From assembly GCA_033439295.1 (NCBI GenBank), contig JAVTLE010000007.1, positions 1,984,001 through 2,048,000 of the forward strand: 64,000 nucleotides of DNA, written 5' to 3'. Every line of letters starts with the position of its first letter. Within the stretch, counting starts at the first letter, position 1. Source of the DNA: Deuterostichococcus epilithicus. Taxonomy: Eukaryota; Chlorophyta; Trebouxiophyceae; Prasiolales; Stichococcaceae. The notes beneath the pieces are model-generated. The model was not told where the DNA came from. It was given only the letters and a program-made list of their open reading frames with translations, and did no database searches. The position numbers and the translations under genes are program-made. Positions 42,117 through 53,879 of this stretch are shown here, piece by piece.

Positions 42117-45100
42117 ATGGGCTGCTCCTGCTTCGGGGGCCGCGGCGCCAGCCGCCGCAAGGACCCCACGGAAGATGAGCCAGTGCCCCGGCCCGCCAAG
42201 GTACTGCGCCACTCCTGTGCCGCACTGCCATCCCCAACCTGATGCTGTGACACGTGCATGCATGCCTCGAAAGGGCAACCTGTGCCATCCTGAAGTAGCT
42301 ATTCAACAAGATACCCACGCAATGTGCTGTGCAGCATGTATCGGCGGCGCCAGTAGAGCCGGAGACGCCGTTGGCTGCTGGCGCCGGCGAGGACAAAGCT
42401 GCGCATTCGTCACCGGCGGCACTGTCCCCCTTCCAGGCGGCGTCATTGACAGGCCCGGTGTCACAGGCAGACAGCGCGGCGCTCGATACGCCCGGCACAG
42501 CCACGTCACAGCCAAACAGAGCCGCAAAGCCGGCTGCCCGCAACGACTCGGCGGCGTTGCCAAGCCCTGCAACGGCGGCGGCCGCGGCGGCGCCGACCGC
42601 GGCAGACGGCGTGGAGCCCAGCAAAGCAGCGACTGGTGCCACCGCAGCGGTCATGGACTCCAAAGTCAGCCTCGAGTCCAAAGTCAGCAGCCAGGTACAG
42701 GGGCTGGACTGGACAGCCCGACCAGAGAGGATGCATGTTTGATATGTGGAGGGAACCAGCATGCGCGCGTGCTGCGGCCATTGGTCACTTTCATAGCAGC
42801 ATAGAGTGCTCGCTCAGGTGTGTTCCACAAATGAGTCCATCGCTGGTCAAGCTTGTGGCAGCTGGCGCCAACTGGAGCTGTTGCACCCTGGCCTGAGCAG
42901 GCCAGCATCGGCGAGCGGCGGGACACGGTGCCGGAGACGCTGCCGGCCAGCGGCGCCAGCAGCGGAAGAGGGGAACCGCCGCCTGCGCGCGGCGACACCC
43001 TGCAAGCGCGCTCCGACCTGTATGCCCGCCTGCCCGCGGTGCTGCGCACCCGTTCCGGCGGCCCGCTCGAGGTGTGTGCATTCCTTTGCCCCGGCAAGTC
43101 GGCAGCCGCTCACCGTAAATGTTGAATGACCTCGGAGGATACGGCGTCCCGTTGTGATCTGAGAGGTTGCGCAGGCCCTTACTCACTGCTCTAGCCCGCC
43201 CATGGCTGGAAGTGGCCTTTCTTGCGGCCAAGAGGAATTCACTCGAGCGGCGCTCCTAGTTCACGAGTCCTGCGGCCGCACCCAGGCCCCCGACTCTCTC
43301 AAAGCTGCATATGTGCGATCATGCTCCGGACATGCAAGCCTTGGCACGACACGAAATTTTTGCGCACAGCGCGCTGGTGCAGGCCGACCAGGCCCTGCAG
43401 TTGTCCAAAACCAACTGCTGCCTGCGGCTCAGGCCATCCGCCATCGCCGGCTGCGCGCGGCCCCCTCTAAGCGTGTCGTTGCCACACCCTCCAACATCTT
43501 ATATTCGTCTGTTTGTTTCCCTGTTCCAGGGCGTGGAGATTGGGCCACTGCTGGGCAAGGGCTCCTTCGGCTGCGTGTACAAGGGCCGCTGGAAGGGCGC
43601 CATGGTGGCCATCAAGGTCCTAGAGCACGCGCTCATCCTGCAGGACGACATCTCCCGCGAGACGCTGCTGTCGACCTCCATCGCGCACCCGGGCGTGGTG
43701 AGTTTGGTTCAGGGTGTAGAGGTTGATTGTCCAGCTGTGCGTGGCGTGTTTCCCAACTGCTTCCATGATGTGTCTCGCTGCTGTGGCGGTTGTGGCTGCA
43801 GAAGCAAGGCGCAACACTTGTAGAGCTGCTTCGGAGCTGATCGTGAATTGATGACTAGCAGCAGAAAGCGAGCCTGCCATCGTGGAGCGCCGCAATACTT
43901 CGCACTGAGCAACGTGCTGCCGACACACTCTCAGCTCTTACGCTCAGGGCTGATGCTCTCGCCAAAACCCTGCCCAGGTCATCACCTACCGCATCACCAC
44001 GGTGCGAGTGAACGACGAGCCGATGCGGGACTCCTCCGCGGAGGCGCAGCCGCCGAGCAAGGACTCGGCGTCCGGGAACAGCGGCGACCGCCCGGACGTG
44101 CCGCACGCGGCCGCCGGCTCGGCGGCGGCGCAGTCGGCGGCGGCGATGACCGCGGCAGCAGTTCTGACCGCGGAGGGGCAGCCGGCGGAGGACCCCGGGG
44201 CAGCAGCCGCCGCGGGGCCGGATGCGGAGCCGGCGGGAGCGCCGCAGTTCGAGGAGGCCAAGGAGGCCGATGCAGAGAAGCAGGCGGTAAGCGCGCGCCG
44301 CACCTGACGGCCACCGCAAGCTGGGCGCCGCACGCCCGCACTCGCATGTCTGTGGCCCCGCATCCGGGGCACCCGTGTCACGAAGCTGGGGCGCTGCTGG
44401 TGTGGGGGCGCCCCTGCCGCCACCGGCCTCGCAGCGGCAGGCTAGTGCTGGCGGGCCGCGCTTCGGACGGGCCTGCTGCCAGTGGCTGCACTGTAGCGCA
44501 AGGTCCTCTGCCGCTGGTGACTCTGCTGCGCCATCTGGCCGCCCCAGGACGACTGGAGACTCGGATGCTGCTGGAGAGTGCACCACTTCGCAAAGCCTGC
44601 AGCGACAATCTCCTCGCCTTTCTGCCTCGCTGCAGGGTGTGCCGGAGATGCGCATGCCGGTGGAGGCTGCGCCGCGCGGTGCAAAGTCTTGCTGTGCTGA
44701 CGTACTTGCCTCCGTTCTGCCCCGCCGCAGGATGTGCTGGAGACGTGGATGCTGCTGGAGTACTGCGACAGGGGCTCGCTGGCGCGCGCCATCGAGCGCG
44801 GCAAGCTGCAGTCGCGGGCGCCTGGGGGCGGCCCCGACCTGGTGTGCAGGACAGCAGCAATGGGCCAACAGTCATTCGCAGAGTCTCAGCAGTGAATCGT
44901 GGATCCGCATGCAGAGTCCACGCTTCGCTGTTCAGACACTGCTTTCCCCACGGATGGCCCTCTCGCCGTGCTTGGTAACGTCACAGCGATGCCGCCCGGC
45001 CATGCCGGCGGCTGCGGGCATTGGCTGCACGTCTTGCGCTGCTCATCATTGCCAATGTCAGGACTCACCTGCTTCGTTTGTGCTCTCGCAGATGCACGTG

Positions 45101-48100
45101 CTGATGTGCCTCATGGACATCGCATCGGCGATGGCGTACCTGCACTCTGTGGGCGTGCTTCACGGCGACCTCAAGTCCGCCAACGTGCTCCTCAAGTCCA
45201 CGGCCACCGACCTGCGCGGCTACGTCTGCAAGCTCGCCGACTTTGGGTGCGCGCTTGGCGCACAGAAAAGCTAACCGTCCCATCGCAGCCTTACCTGGAT
45301 TCAGCGTTTCTCGCTGATTTACAGTTCTGATTCTGATGCAGCACACCTGCTGCTGATTGATTGTGGCAAGCCACGGAGACAACAATCATGGCGCTGCCGC
45401 TGGGGCGTCAAGCGCTGTACGACGTTTTTGGGTCTTTCATAGTAAAGTCAAGGTCTGGAGGGTGCATCGACCTCGTGCCTGCAATACTTGCAGGCCGAGC
45501 CTGGTGCTTGAGGACAACACAGTGAATGTGACGAACTCCATCCTCGTGTGGTGTGTGGCATCGAGAGGCTTGCTGCCTGCACGGTTCATGACCCTGTGCT
45601 CCCTGTTGCCGACAGGCTGAGCCGGGTGCTGGCTGAGAACAAGACACACGTGTCGACGCACACCTACGGCACCATCTCCTACATGGCGCCGGAGCTGCTC
45701 AGCCTTGGCAAGTTCGCGCGCGCCGCCGACGTCTACTCCTTCGCCATCCTCAGTGAGTGGTCCATGACAGCCTGGGTAGTGTCACCCGCCCGAATCCTGA
45801 TTACATACACATGAGGTTTGGACGGACTGCGATGGCGGCTTGATTGACGGGCAGCCGGGATGTTTCGCCCACAGACATCAGCCAGCAGCCATGGTGCAGC
45901 ATGCTTGCGGTGCCCCTCGTGCTTCTGCCCCACGCAGACGAGGCCTGCTGTCGCCCCATGCCGAGACTGGAGGGGAGGCCAGTCTCCTGCCGTGGGAACA
46001 CCTTGTGACGTGCACAACAGCAGCAGGCCGGGCCGGCTGCCTCGGGTGGGCGCAGTCGCTTGCTGTCCGTGCCCCAGCCAGATGCGTCGGCGTTTGTGCA
46101 ACCCCCGAGTCCCCGTCTGCCGCGCCCCGCAGTGTGGGAGCTGTACAGCGGGGAGGCGCTGTACGAGGGCATGACGGTGGGACAGGTGCTGTATGCCGTG
46201 GTGTACGACTCCAAGCGGCCGCCGGTGCCCGACGGCTGCCCGCCAGAGTACGCCGCCCTCATGCGTGATTGCTGGCTGTCGGAGCCCGCCGAGCGGTGCG
46301 TCTTCCCCCATCTCTCGAGCGCCACGGCGGCGACTGCCTGCCTGCCCTGCTGCACGCCCCCCCCATGTGGGCCTTCCTCCTCCCCCGTGCAAGGCAGCAG
46401 CCGATGGTGCGCCAGCCCGGCTGTCAACTCCGCTTGCGCCGTGCAACCCGACCCAGGCTCTCTTCTTCGTCATGCAGGCCTCTCCCTGTCCAGGCCTCGT
46501 CCTATTCTTGTTCTTGCTGCATCCTATGAGGAGCTCCTGAGGCTTCCTGGGCTCTCTGGCGGCCGTACCAGTGGCCAAACTGGGTGGCCAAGCTGGATGG
46601 CCGGACTCCTCCCCAGTGGCCGTGCCCCCCGCACGCAGGCCGGACTTCGAGCAGGTGCTGGCGCGGCTGCAGCCGCTGCACGACGAGCTGCGCACGCGGC
46701 GGCGCACCGGCAGCAGCCTGGCGACCGCCTCCGCGCCCGGCGTCAGCCGCTCCCTGGCCTTGGGCCTGCTGCCCCGCACGCGCTCCTCAGACCTGCGCGA
46801 GCAGGCCGCCCAGGCGATGGCGGTGCGCCTTTTTGCCCGACGGCGCCATCCCAAACTCCCTTTGCACCCCTTGCCGCGGAAGGGCTGCTGGCGCGCACGA
46901 GCGCCCCCGACCTGCACCAGCAGGCTGCCATGGTGGCGTGCGTCGCCATCTCTCCACCATTCAATGCTGTGGATTTGACCCATCCTGATCCGGAAGGCCT
47001 GGTGTCGACAGGTGGCCGGCCACCACGCTGCTCTGGTCGCCCTGGGGTCGTTCTCACAAGCCTCGTCACAAGTCTTCCCGCGGAACATTGAAAGCCGACA
47101 GCAAAGGAGAGCGTTTCCATGCTTGCAGGCCCAGAGCCCGATGGCGCCGTCACCGCTGCGCCCGAGCGGCATGGCCCCCTCTCGGCCACAGCAGCCGCAA
47201 CCACAGCAGGTGGAATCCGATGCATGACTGGCATCCGAGGAGCTGTGCGTGCCTGCGTGTTGCTGCTGGTGCCATCTTTGAGAAGAAGNAGAGGGGGGGA
47301 GTGTGGATGGGCCGTAGCCCGGCACGCCACAAGTGCCCCTGAACCAAAGAGGGGGGCAGTGTCGATGTGCAGCTGCACGGCAGGCTGCTGCCCTTAAGCC
47401 CCCAAGAGCTCTTGTGTCTGCAGAGCAGGAAATGGTTCAAGCCTCTTTTGCACGGAAGCGTGTCTGAGTCTCCATTCGCGTCTCCACCCTGGCACCGCAG
47501 GCGCAGCCGCCGCAGGTGCAGGCACATCAGGCGTTGCATGCGGAGGTGGTATTGGCAGCCCGCCCCAGCGCCGTGCAGCCACAGCCGCAGCCGCCGCGGC
47601 CGGGCGCAGCGCGGCCGGCGCGGGCGCGCATTCCCGTCGTCAACCCCTTTGCGGCGGCGCAGCAGCGGATGCAGGTACCCCTGCCAGTCCACCCTCGAAT
47701 CGCCGCAGCATCGCGCTTGCAGCACTGGCGACGTAGCTGTCGTGACCCACAAGCGCCAGCTCAGTGGCTGTGTACACGTGTGTGTAAGAGTGACAATCCT
47801 CTGGATGCATGGTCCAGCACAGTTCCGCCCATGGCAGTGGTGCTTCGGCTCTGCCGCCGCATGACGCGCGGCGCCGCCGGTGCCCACAGGACTCGGGCGT
47901 CACGTCGCCGACTTCAGAGACGGCCGACCCCGTCGCCGCCGCCGGCGACGCCGGCGGCGGCGATGCCATGGCCGCCAAGAGCGAGGAGGACACCCTGTCT
48001 CCGCTGACCGGCATGCAGCTCAACCCCCGGGCCAGCCGGCTGGCGGCAATGCACGCCAACTCGCCGTCCGCGACGATGTCCTTCGCCAAGCTCGGCACAC

Positions 48101-49160
48101 GCTCCGAGGGCGGCTGGTCCGCGACCTCGCCCACGCCGGCGGGGCCCTCCCCGTACGCCGCCTCCCTGGCGTCAAAGGTGGGTCTGGGCTTCCTGGGGTG
48201 GATGGAGGAATTCACATGCGTGCACCTGATCATAAGGCTGGTTCCTATTCGAATGTGTTGCTCGAAGTCGTCACTCCTGGGGCTGCTTCCTTGTCACCGG
48301 GGGGTGGTCGCACATTTCTGCCGTTGGCGCACAAGGATGCAGCTGCGCCCCTGGAACATGCCTCTTTGTCCACCTGGCATCCGCATGCCGTCACGCCGCT
48401 CGCGTGCCTCCGCGCGCAGGTGCAGCTGCCGCCGCTGGCCTCGGCGCCGGGCAGCCGCGGCGCCTCAAACGCCTCGGCAGCCAACAGCGCCGTCGTCCCG
48501 CCCAGCAGCCGTGCTGCGACCGTGGCGACCGCCTTCGTCAACCCCTTCGCTGCGGCGCAGGCCAGCCGGCGCGGCAGCGCCGCAACGGCCTCGGGACGCA
48601 GTTCCCTGGGCGCGCCCTCGGCCAGCTCCATTGCCGCCGCGTTGGTCGGCGATGCCACCGGCAACGACGGCTTTGTGCGCTCGCAGGCGGGCTCGTCAGC
48701 GTCTGTGCGCTCAAATGCCGAGGCCGAGGCCGCCGCAAAGGTGCGCCCAAGGGAGTCTCCTCCCCGCAGCCAGCGCTCTGCGGTGTGGCGACCCCATGCC
48801 CCCGGAGCCGGAGGCACGACTCACAAGCGGCTTGCTGGTCCATGCCCTATGGGAACTGTTCCACCTCGTCTGCTGCTTCAAGAAGCTGCGGCGCGGCCTC
48901 CACATCACGTCACGTCCAGCTGGTTCTGACCGTGTAGTCAGCACTTTCGAATGCTTTTGACGGGCATGCTGCCATGCAGCCCGGGCCACCCGCCCAGAGT
49001 AATGCCCGCCTCGTGCTGTGCGCCGCAGGCGGCGCTGCGGAGAATTGCGGACCCGGACGCCCCAGAGCGGCCGGTGATGCCGCCCGCCAACGCGCCGCTG
49101 CTGCGCTTCCCGAAGCCAGAGCGGGAGGCTCCGGCGTTGCGCCGGTGCAACTCCACATGA
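42117..49160 (+). CDS. N-acylated Raf-like (TKL) protein kinase
   Basis: Fifteen exons (42117-42200, 42335-42694, 42901-43071, 43530-43697, 43978-44286, 44731-44841, 45092-45246, 45616-45752, 46133-46295, 46639-46822, 47129-47209, 47501-47674, 47890-48177, 48420-48740, 49029-49160) join in frame to 945 residues. It starts MGCSCFGGRG, an N-myristoylation site with nearby cysteines for palmitoylation. A low-complexity linker precedes the kinase domain: glycine loop GKGSFGCVYKG, VAIK lysine, catalytic loop LHGDLKSANVLL, DFG in KLADFG, and YMAPELL. The catalytic loop has HGD, so it is a non-RD kinase. A spacer of about 80 Ala/Glu-rich residues lies between VITYRITTVRV and WMLLEYCDRGSL, the region between strands four and five. 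The long C-terminal tail is disordered and carries VNPFAAAQ twice. Exons 6 and 8 have intronic echoes. Confidence 0.9.
44548..44580 (+). repeat. Echo A of kinase exon 6 start
   Basis: After CCCCAG the sequence GACGACTGGAGACTCGGATG continues with CTGCTGGAG and matches exon 6 (44731), which begins GATGTGCTGGAGACGTGGAT after CCGCAG. About 25 of 30 aligned bases agree with one gap. Confidence 0.8.
44636..44670 (+). repeat. Echo B of kinase exon 6 start
   Basis: After GCTGCAG the sequence GGTGTGCCGGAGATGCGCAT matches the exon 6 start at 23 of the first 30 bases without gaps. It lies between echo A and the true exon, giving three acceptor-plus-exon-start copies in a row. Confidence 0.75.
45494..45535 (+). 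repeat. Echo of kinase exon 8 start
   Basis: After CTTGCAG the sequence GCCGAGCCTGGTGCTT then GAGGACAACACAGTG resembles the exon 8 start at 45616, GCTGAGCCGGGTGCTGGCTG then AGAACAAGACACACG. Three bases are missing in the copy. It lies about 120 bases upstream in intron 7. Confidence 0.7.
47289..47289. other. Undetermined base (N)
   Basis: The only ambiguous base in the window lies in kinase intron 11, next to GAAG and a run of G. It does not touch an exon. Confidence 0.99.
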
Positions 49161-50014
49161 GTCTCCACCTGCGCGAAGCATGCCGCGCGATTGGCGGCAG
49201 GGCGAAGCATGCAAGCGGAGGCGGCGAGCAGGCCTGTCCGGCTTTGGCAGGTGGACCATTGGGCTGGAGCTGGCGGCTATGTCGCTTCACACATCGCCAG
49301 CAAGCGAGCCGGCAAAGTTAGCAGGCGCTACGCGAAGTTTCTCATCACAAGTGGCGCACGGCAGATGTTTGGCGCCGGCTGCGCCAAGAAAGCAGCTGGT
49401 CAGGTAAAAACCATTCGATGAACCATGGCGGCAGAGCACGGGCAAGTGCTGGCATGGAGTTGTCTCTTCTCATTATATTGGGCGGCGGACGGGACGCCGG
49501 CTCTAGGATAGCTTGGCAACGCACATTTTGGGTCTGACGGGTCCGTGGGGAGGTTGGTGCCACATCACACAGGCAGACTTGTCTTGGCAACAGGGATTTG
49601 GTGCACCTCCCCTTCTTGCTTCGGTTTTGGTTTGGTTGTGGCGGAACAGCACCTGGGTGGCGTGAAGTTGGCATGCCGAATGCTGGGGCCAGATCCTGTA
49701 GGTGGCGCGCCGAGCCGCAGGGCGTGTAGGTACCTTGATTTGGATTATGTTGAGACATCGATAGCAGAGGGACACACAGGATGAATTGAACCACTCTTCG
49801 CTGGCTGCCGAACTGTTCAATCACCCTGCCGATATTGCGAATATTCACCACTGCACTGCAGACAATGCGCAACTCTGCACAAAAGCACTACCTTTAAGTG
49901 TTGGTGATTGTGCACACATGCATTTCCCAATGAAACTCTAGAGTATCATCATGCAATGTGATGATTTCGATATCTCCCTTCGCCCAAAAGTATGGGCAAT
50001 GCCCGATCTCTATT
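49161..50014. other. Convergent 3' region
   Basis: The interval lies between the stops of the kinase (+) and MOCS3 (-). A 76-codon plus-strand frame at 49191-49421 rich in Ala and Arg has no motif. The rest shows no coding signal and is the 3' untranslated sequence of both genes. Confidence 0.4.
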
Positions 50015-53000
50015 TCAGTATACCGGAAAGGCGGAGTTCGGCAGTCTTCCACAGGCGTTCAGTCCGTCTGCAAGGTCGACTGCCGGAATGTTGGCGGTCT
50101 TGAGCCGTCGCACCGCCTCCTGCGAGGGCAAAGAGTACGGAGGTCACCATGACAACCTCAGGTTGAGGTGCGCTGCGCGCAGGCCAGTGCCAAGTTTGGC
50201 ATGCGTGGCAGCAAGCTTGCTGGTTCACCGGCAGCGACGGCAGCTGCCGGCATGTATTCCACGCTGAGCACAGCACCGAGCCTGCACACACGAGTGCGAG
50301 CACCGCACCTGTGAGTCGTTACCGCGCCTGCAGAGCACGACCAGGGGGCCGCCTCCATGCCCGCCTGGCGTGCCGTCGCCCAGGTCCCGGACCTCGTCCA
50401 GGCGGCCCTGCAGCTCCTCGAAGGGGATGTTGACCGAACCTGTGGGGTGAGTGCAGATCAGCCTTGGGGCCTGCGCTCAGGGTGCACTCGTGCTGCACCA
50501 TGTGCTTCGAAAATGCTGCGCATTGCCACAACCGGAAGCAGCTCTCCGAGTGTGAAAAGCAAACACTTCACCACCTAAGTTGCTGCCCACCCAATGCTGC
50601 ACCGTCATGCTAAGGCCGGGAAAGGCAACTCAACTTTGCCAGGTTGCGTTCAGGCTCCGACTCACGGCGCAGCAGGTACACCTTGGAGCACCCACCGGGC
50701 AGGTGACACATGTCGAACTGGTCTGCCGGCCGCACATCCAGCAGGCGCGGCAGCTGCGCTCCACTGCTGTTCGCTGCCGTCTTATCTGGACCATCCTCTG
50801 AACGGACGCCGCCGCTGCAGCTGCCGCCGTGCGAGTCTGCGGCCATGCCGGCGAGCTGCGCCGCCGACACGCGGTCGTGCGGGCCCAGCAACTGCACAGC
50901 TGGCGCCGCATCGTCGGCCGCCTGCCCCGTGAAGCCCGCATAGTCGATGGCCGCCAGGCTGGCTGCAGTGATAGAGGGGGAGTCACCACAGGCCGCGCAT
51001 GCAGCGCTCCTGCAATGGAACGGCGCCGCGAGATTAGCGTTGCACCGAAGCTGAGAACGAAAGTATAGGGAGCCCCATCGCACAATCCCCACCATGCTGC
51101 AGACGCCCTACGGTTTCTGGTGCTCAATCGCCAGCTCAGGGACAGTTGACGCGCCCGCAGGCGTCCCCTCCCCTTTGAGCAAGACTTCCGCAGCTCCTCC
51201 TGCAGCTCCTTCCGCTGTGCACTGGACTACGTGCGCTTCCGTTCTCGTGCGCTTCGTTCTTATGCCAGAGCGCGCACCGGCACCGCAGCTGCACGGTGCT
51301 GAAGCGGCCGGCCAGCGCGTCCGCAATGAGAAGCCGCCTAGCGAGCGGCTTGCCGATGCCCGTCACCAGCTTGACCACCTCCATCGCCTGCATCGCACAG
51401 AACGAAACCTCAAATTTCGATAGACACATTCGACTTGCATGCCTCTGCTGCGCAGGCGACTAACTGTTGGGCTGCCTGCCGGCCCCCCTCTGACTTTGCG
51501 CCGCACCAACTGTTTCCCCTGGCCCATGCTACCAGTGCATAGCTCGAACCCAGGGCCTGGCGGGTGGGACGGATGCTGTGCTGGCGCCTGCACGAGGGTG
51601 TTTGGTGCCGACCTGTAAGCAGCCGATGAATCCGGGCACGGGGCCGAGCACCCCGGCATCGGAGCAGCGGCTGCACGCGTCCGCGCGGGGCGCCACCGGA
51701 TACAGGCACCGGTAGCACGGGCCTGTGCGGGTGGCGGGGCAGGAGACGTCGTGCCCATGCCAGTTTTGTCGTCACATGCAGAGTTTGTCGTCACACACAG
51801 AACCATGTGCGATTCAACAAGCCTGTATCGACCCAACGGGCGCAGTCCCATTCTGAGCCATGAAATGCTAACAGGTGGCGCCGTCCGGCGGCAGAGCGTG
51901 ACAGACGGCTGCCTCGGCGCATCATCCTGCACTACACGATCAGCCCCACAGGTACATGCAAGTACATGCGCGCACCGTCGAGTCCACTGTTGTACACGGT
52001 GAGCTGGCCGTCAGCGCCGAGGGCGGCCCCCGACACCAGCGGCCGCCCCGCGACAACGCAGGCGTCGCTGGCCAGGTAGCGCGTCGGCGCGTTGTCGCTG
52101 GCGTCCACTACCACGTCGTACCCCCGCACCAGGCCCAGCGCGTTGCGCGGCGTCAGGCCGTCCCGGTGCACGTCCACCTGCGACGAGCGCGGTGGAGCCG
52201 GTCTCAGCGCCAAGGCGCCTCGGCAGCCCTATCTGACAGTATTGCAGCCCGCCCCAGTCTGATAGGCAGCTCTGCCTGATGAGCCCCGTCTTTCATCCCT
52301 GCTTCTCGAAGCGAATCAGGCAGAACGCTTACCCGCCCGCCGTCGCCCCATCCTGTAAGTCCGCATCAGCGCACCTGGATGCTGCTGTTGAGGGCACGCG
52401 CAGCCGCTGCCGCGGAGTCGGCCTTGTGCCTGCCCACCGCCGCCTCGGGGTGGGCCACCTGGCGGTGGATGTTGCTCAGCTCGACTGCGTCCCTGTGAAT
52501 GGTTCAAGCACGGGACGCCCTCAGCCCATTTGCGGTGTAGGTGTGCAAGGAGGGCGCATGAGCAGTCGGCATGGCGTGCTCCTGCCCAATTGCATGTGCG
52601 TGCTGGTTGCGAAGCAGAAACAGGGAACCCCCATATTCTGAAGCACCGCTACTGCATGTTTCAGGGGCTCGTCACTGGAGTTGTGCAACGACCCTGCGGA
52701 TCCTGTCTGCACCTGTCTACAATGCCTAGCTGACCAATGCCGGCAGCCGCAAGGTACAGTATGGCGGGACAGCCCAGCCCGCCAGCCCCAATCACCAACA
52801 CCGACGCCGCCTTCAGACGCTGCTGGCCTGCAGGGCAGCATTCGCTTCCATTCTTGCACGTTTCTGAAGCGTGGGGCGCCGCCAGCCAGTGCAGCGTGCA
52901 TGCCTGGCAGCACTCTCCACCCTGGCGCGCTCCCACTCGCATGCAAAGGGTGTGAGGGCATGCTCTCTGTGAGAAAAACAGGGGTTCGGCTGGAATGGTA

Positions 53001-53432
53001 CAGGGCGCGCACCCGGCACGCCCAAGGCTGGAAGTATCAGCTGCCGACTGTAGCGCTCAATGTCGGCGCGGGTGAGCGAGTGGCCGCTGCTCTCCCACTC
53101 GAACAGAGGAGCGGCTGCTCCGTTCTGACAGGAATCGGTGCGGACAGCCCCGATGGCAGAATTTGGCGCGCCGTCTGTCTCTGCGGATGCAAATGCACCT
53201 GCAGTGCGCCAGGACCGTCATCATGCACCGTGCAGCACGGCAGCCAATGCGCCCAGGCTACTTGACTCGCAGGCCGCTTGGTACCTGACACTTTTCCTCG
53301 TGGCTGCACACCTGTGGCAGCCGACGCTTCCGACGAGCGCTTCCGGAGTGTCTCGATCTCGAGCTTCAGTGCCGCGTTCTCCGCCAACAGCTCTGCGACG
53401 TTGGGGCCGGCCGGTACGAACATGATGCTCAT
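50015..53432 (-). CDS. MOCS3: MOCS3/Uba4: adenylyltransferase-sulfurtransferase
   Basis: MOCS3 (Uba4, plant CNX5) activates small sulfur-carrier proteins for molybdopterin synthesis and for tRNA wobble thiolation. Ten exons (53432-53312, 53114-53013, 52827-52713, 52492-52375, 52177-51976, 51722-51613, 51387-51284, 51009-50696, 50439-50309, 50119-50015) join in frame to 473 residues, the usual family size. A short N-terminal coiled coil ([17 protein letters not shown]) precedes the ThiF-type E1 domain: [15 protein letters not shown], the ATP-binding [38 protein letters not shown], and paired zinc cysteines CYRC with [17 protein letters not shown] is the E1 cysteine region. The C-terminal rhodanese domain has [17 protein letters not shown] and the active-site loop LCRRGNDSQ. 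The end FPVY is typical. It is cytosolic by family. Confidence 0.95.
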
Positions 53433-53879
53433 CTATGGCAACGCATGTGATGTTGGTAGCATTCTGTATGGAAAAGGGTTCAAAATGCCTACTGGTGTTT
53501 GAGTTTCGCAAAGCATGTTGCAGCATTGAGCATCGCTTCGTGTTTGCAACCTTTGTGTTTGTAACATACAACTTCTGTGTTTCAAATTTCATCGTTCGTA
53601 TCACCACCTAGCTTAGCCAGCAATTCAGTCGCTGCGAGGTTGCTGTGTCAGGGCGGTTCAAAACATGCTGCATCTGAAGCCGCTGCACACTTGCACAAGG
53701 GCTTCGAGCGCTGTGCTCGTCTCAAAGTACATCACATCAGAAAATCACCCTCCCTACGCCACGCATTCGTCGCCCCTGTTCAGACACCAAGCATACGCAG
53801 TCAGCGCGCCCCAACTCAGCTGCAGCCATGCACGGCAGGCCAGTGCCGGCTGCGACAGCATGCTCGATAACACTTATCG
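53433..53879. other. Divergent promoter region
   Basis: About 450 bases lie between the divergent starts of MOCS3 and the membrane protein gene. The sequence is less GC-rich than the exons, and no coding signal is seen. Both promoters should lie here. Confidence 0.4.

Noticed and set aside
43855-44868. 337-codon antisense frame over kinase exons 5 and 6
   Set aside because: It is the shadow of a GC-rich coding exon and has no recognisable motif.
45733-47325. 530-codon antisense open frame over the kinase gene
   Set aside because: It overlaps several well-supported kinase exons and introns, and reflects high GC content with few stops on the opposite strand.
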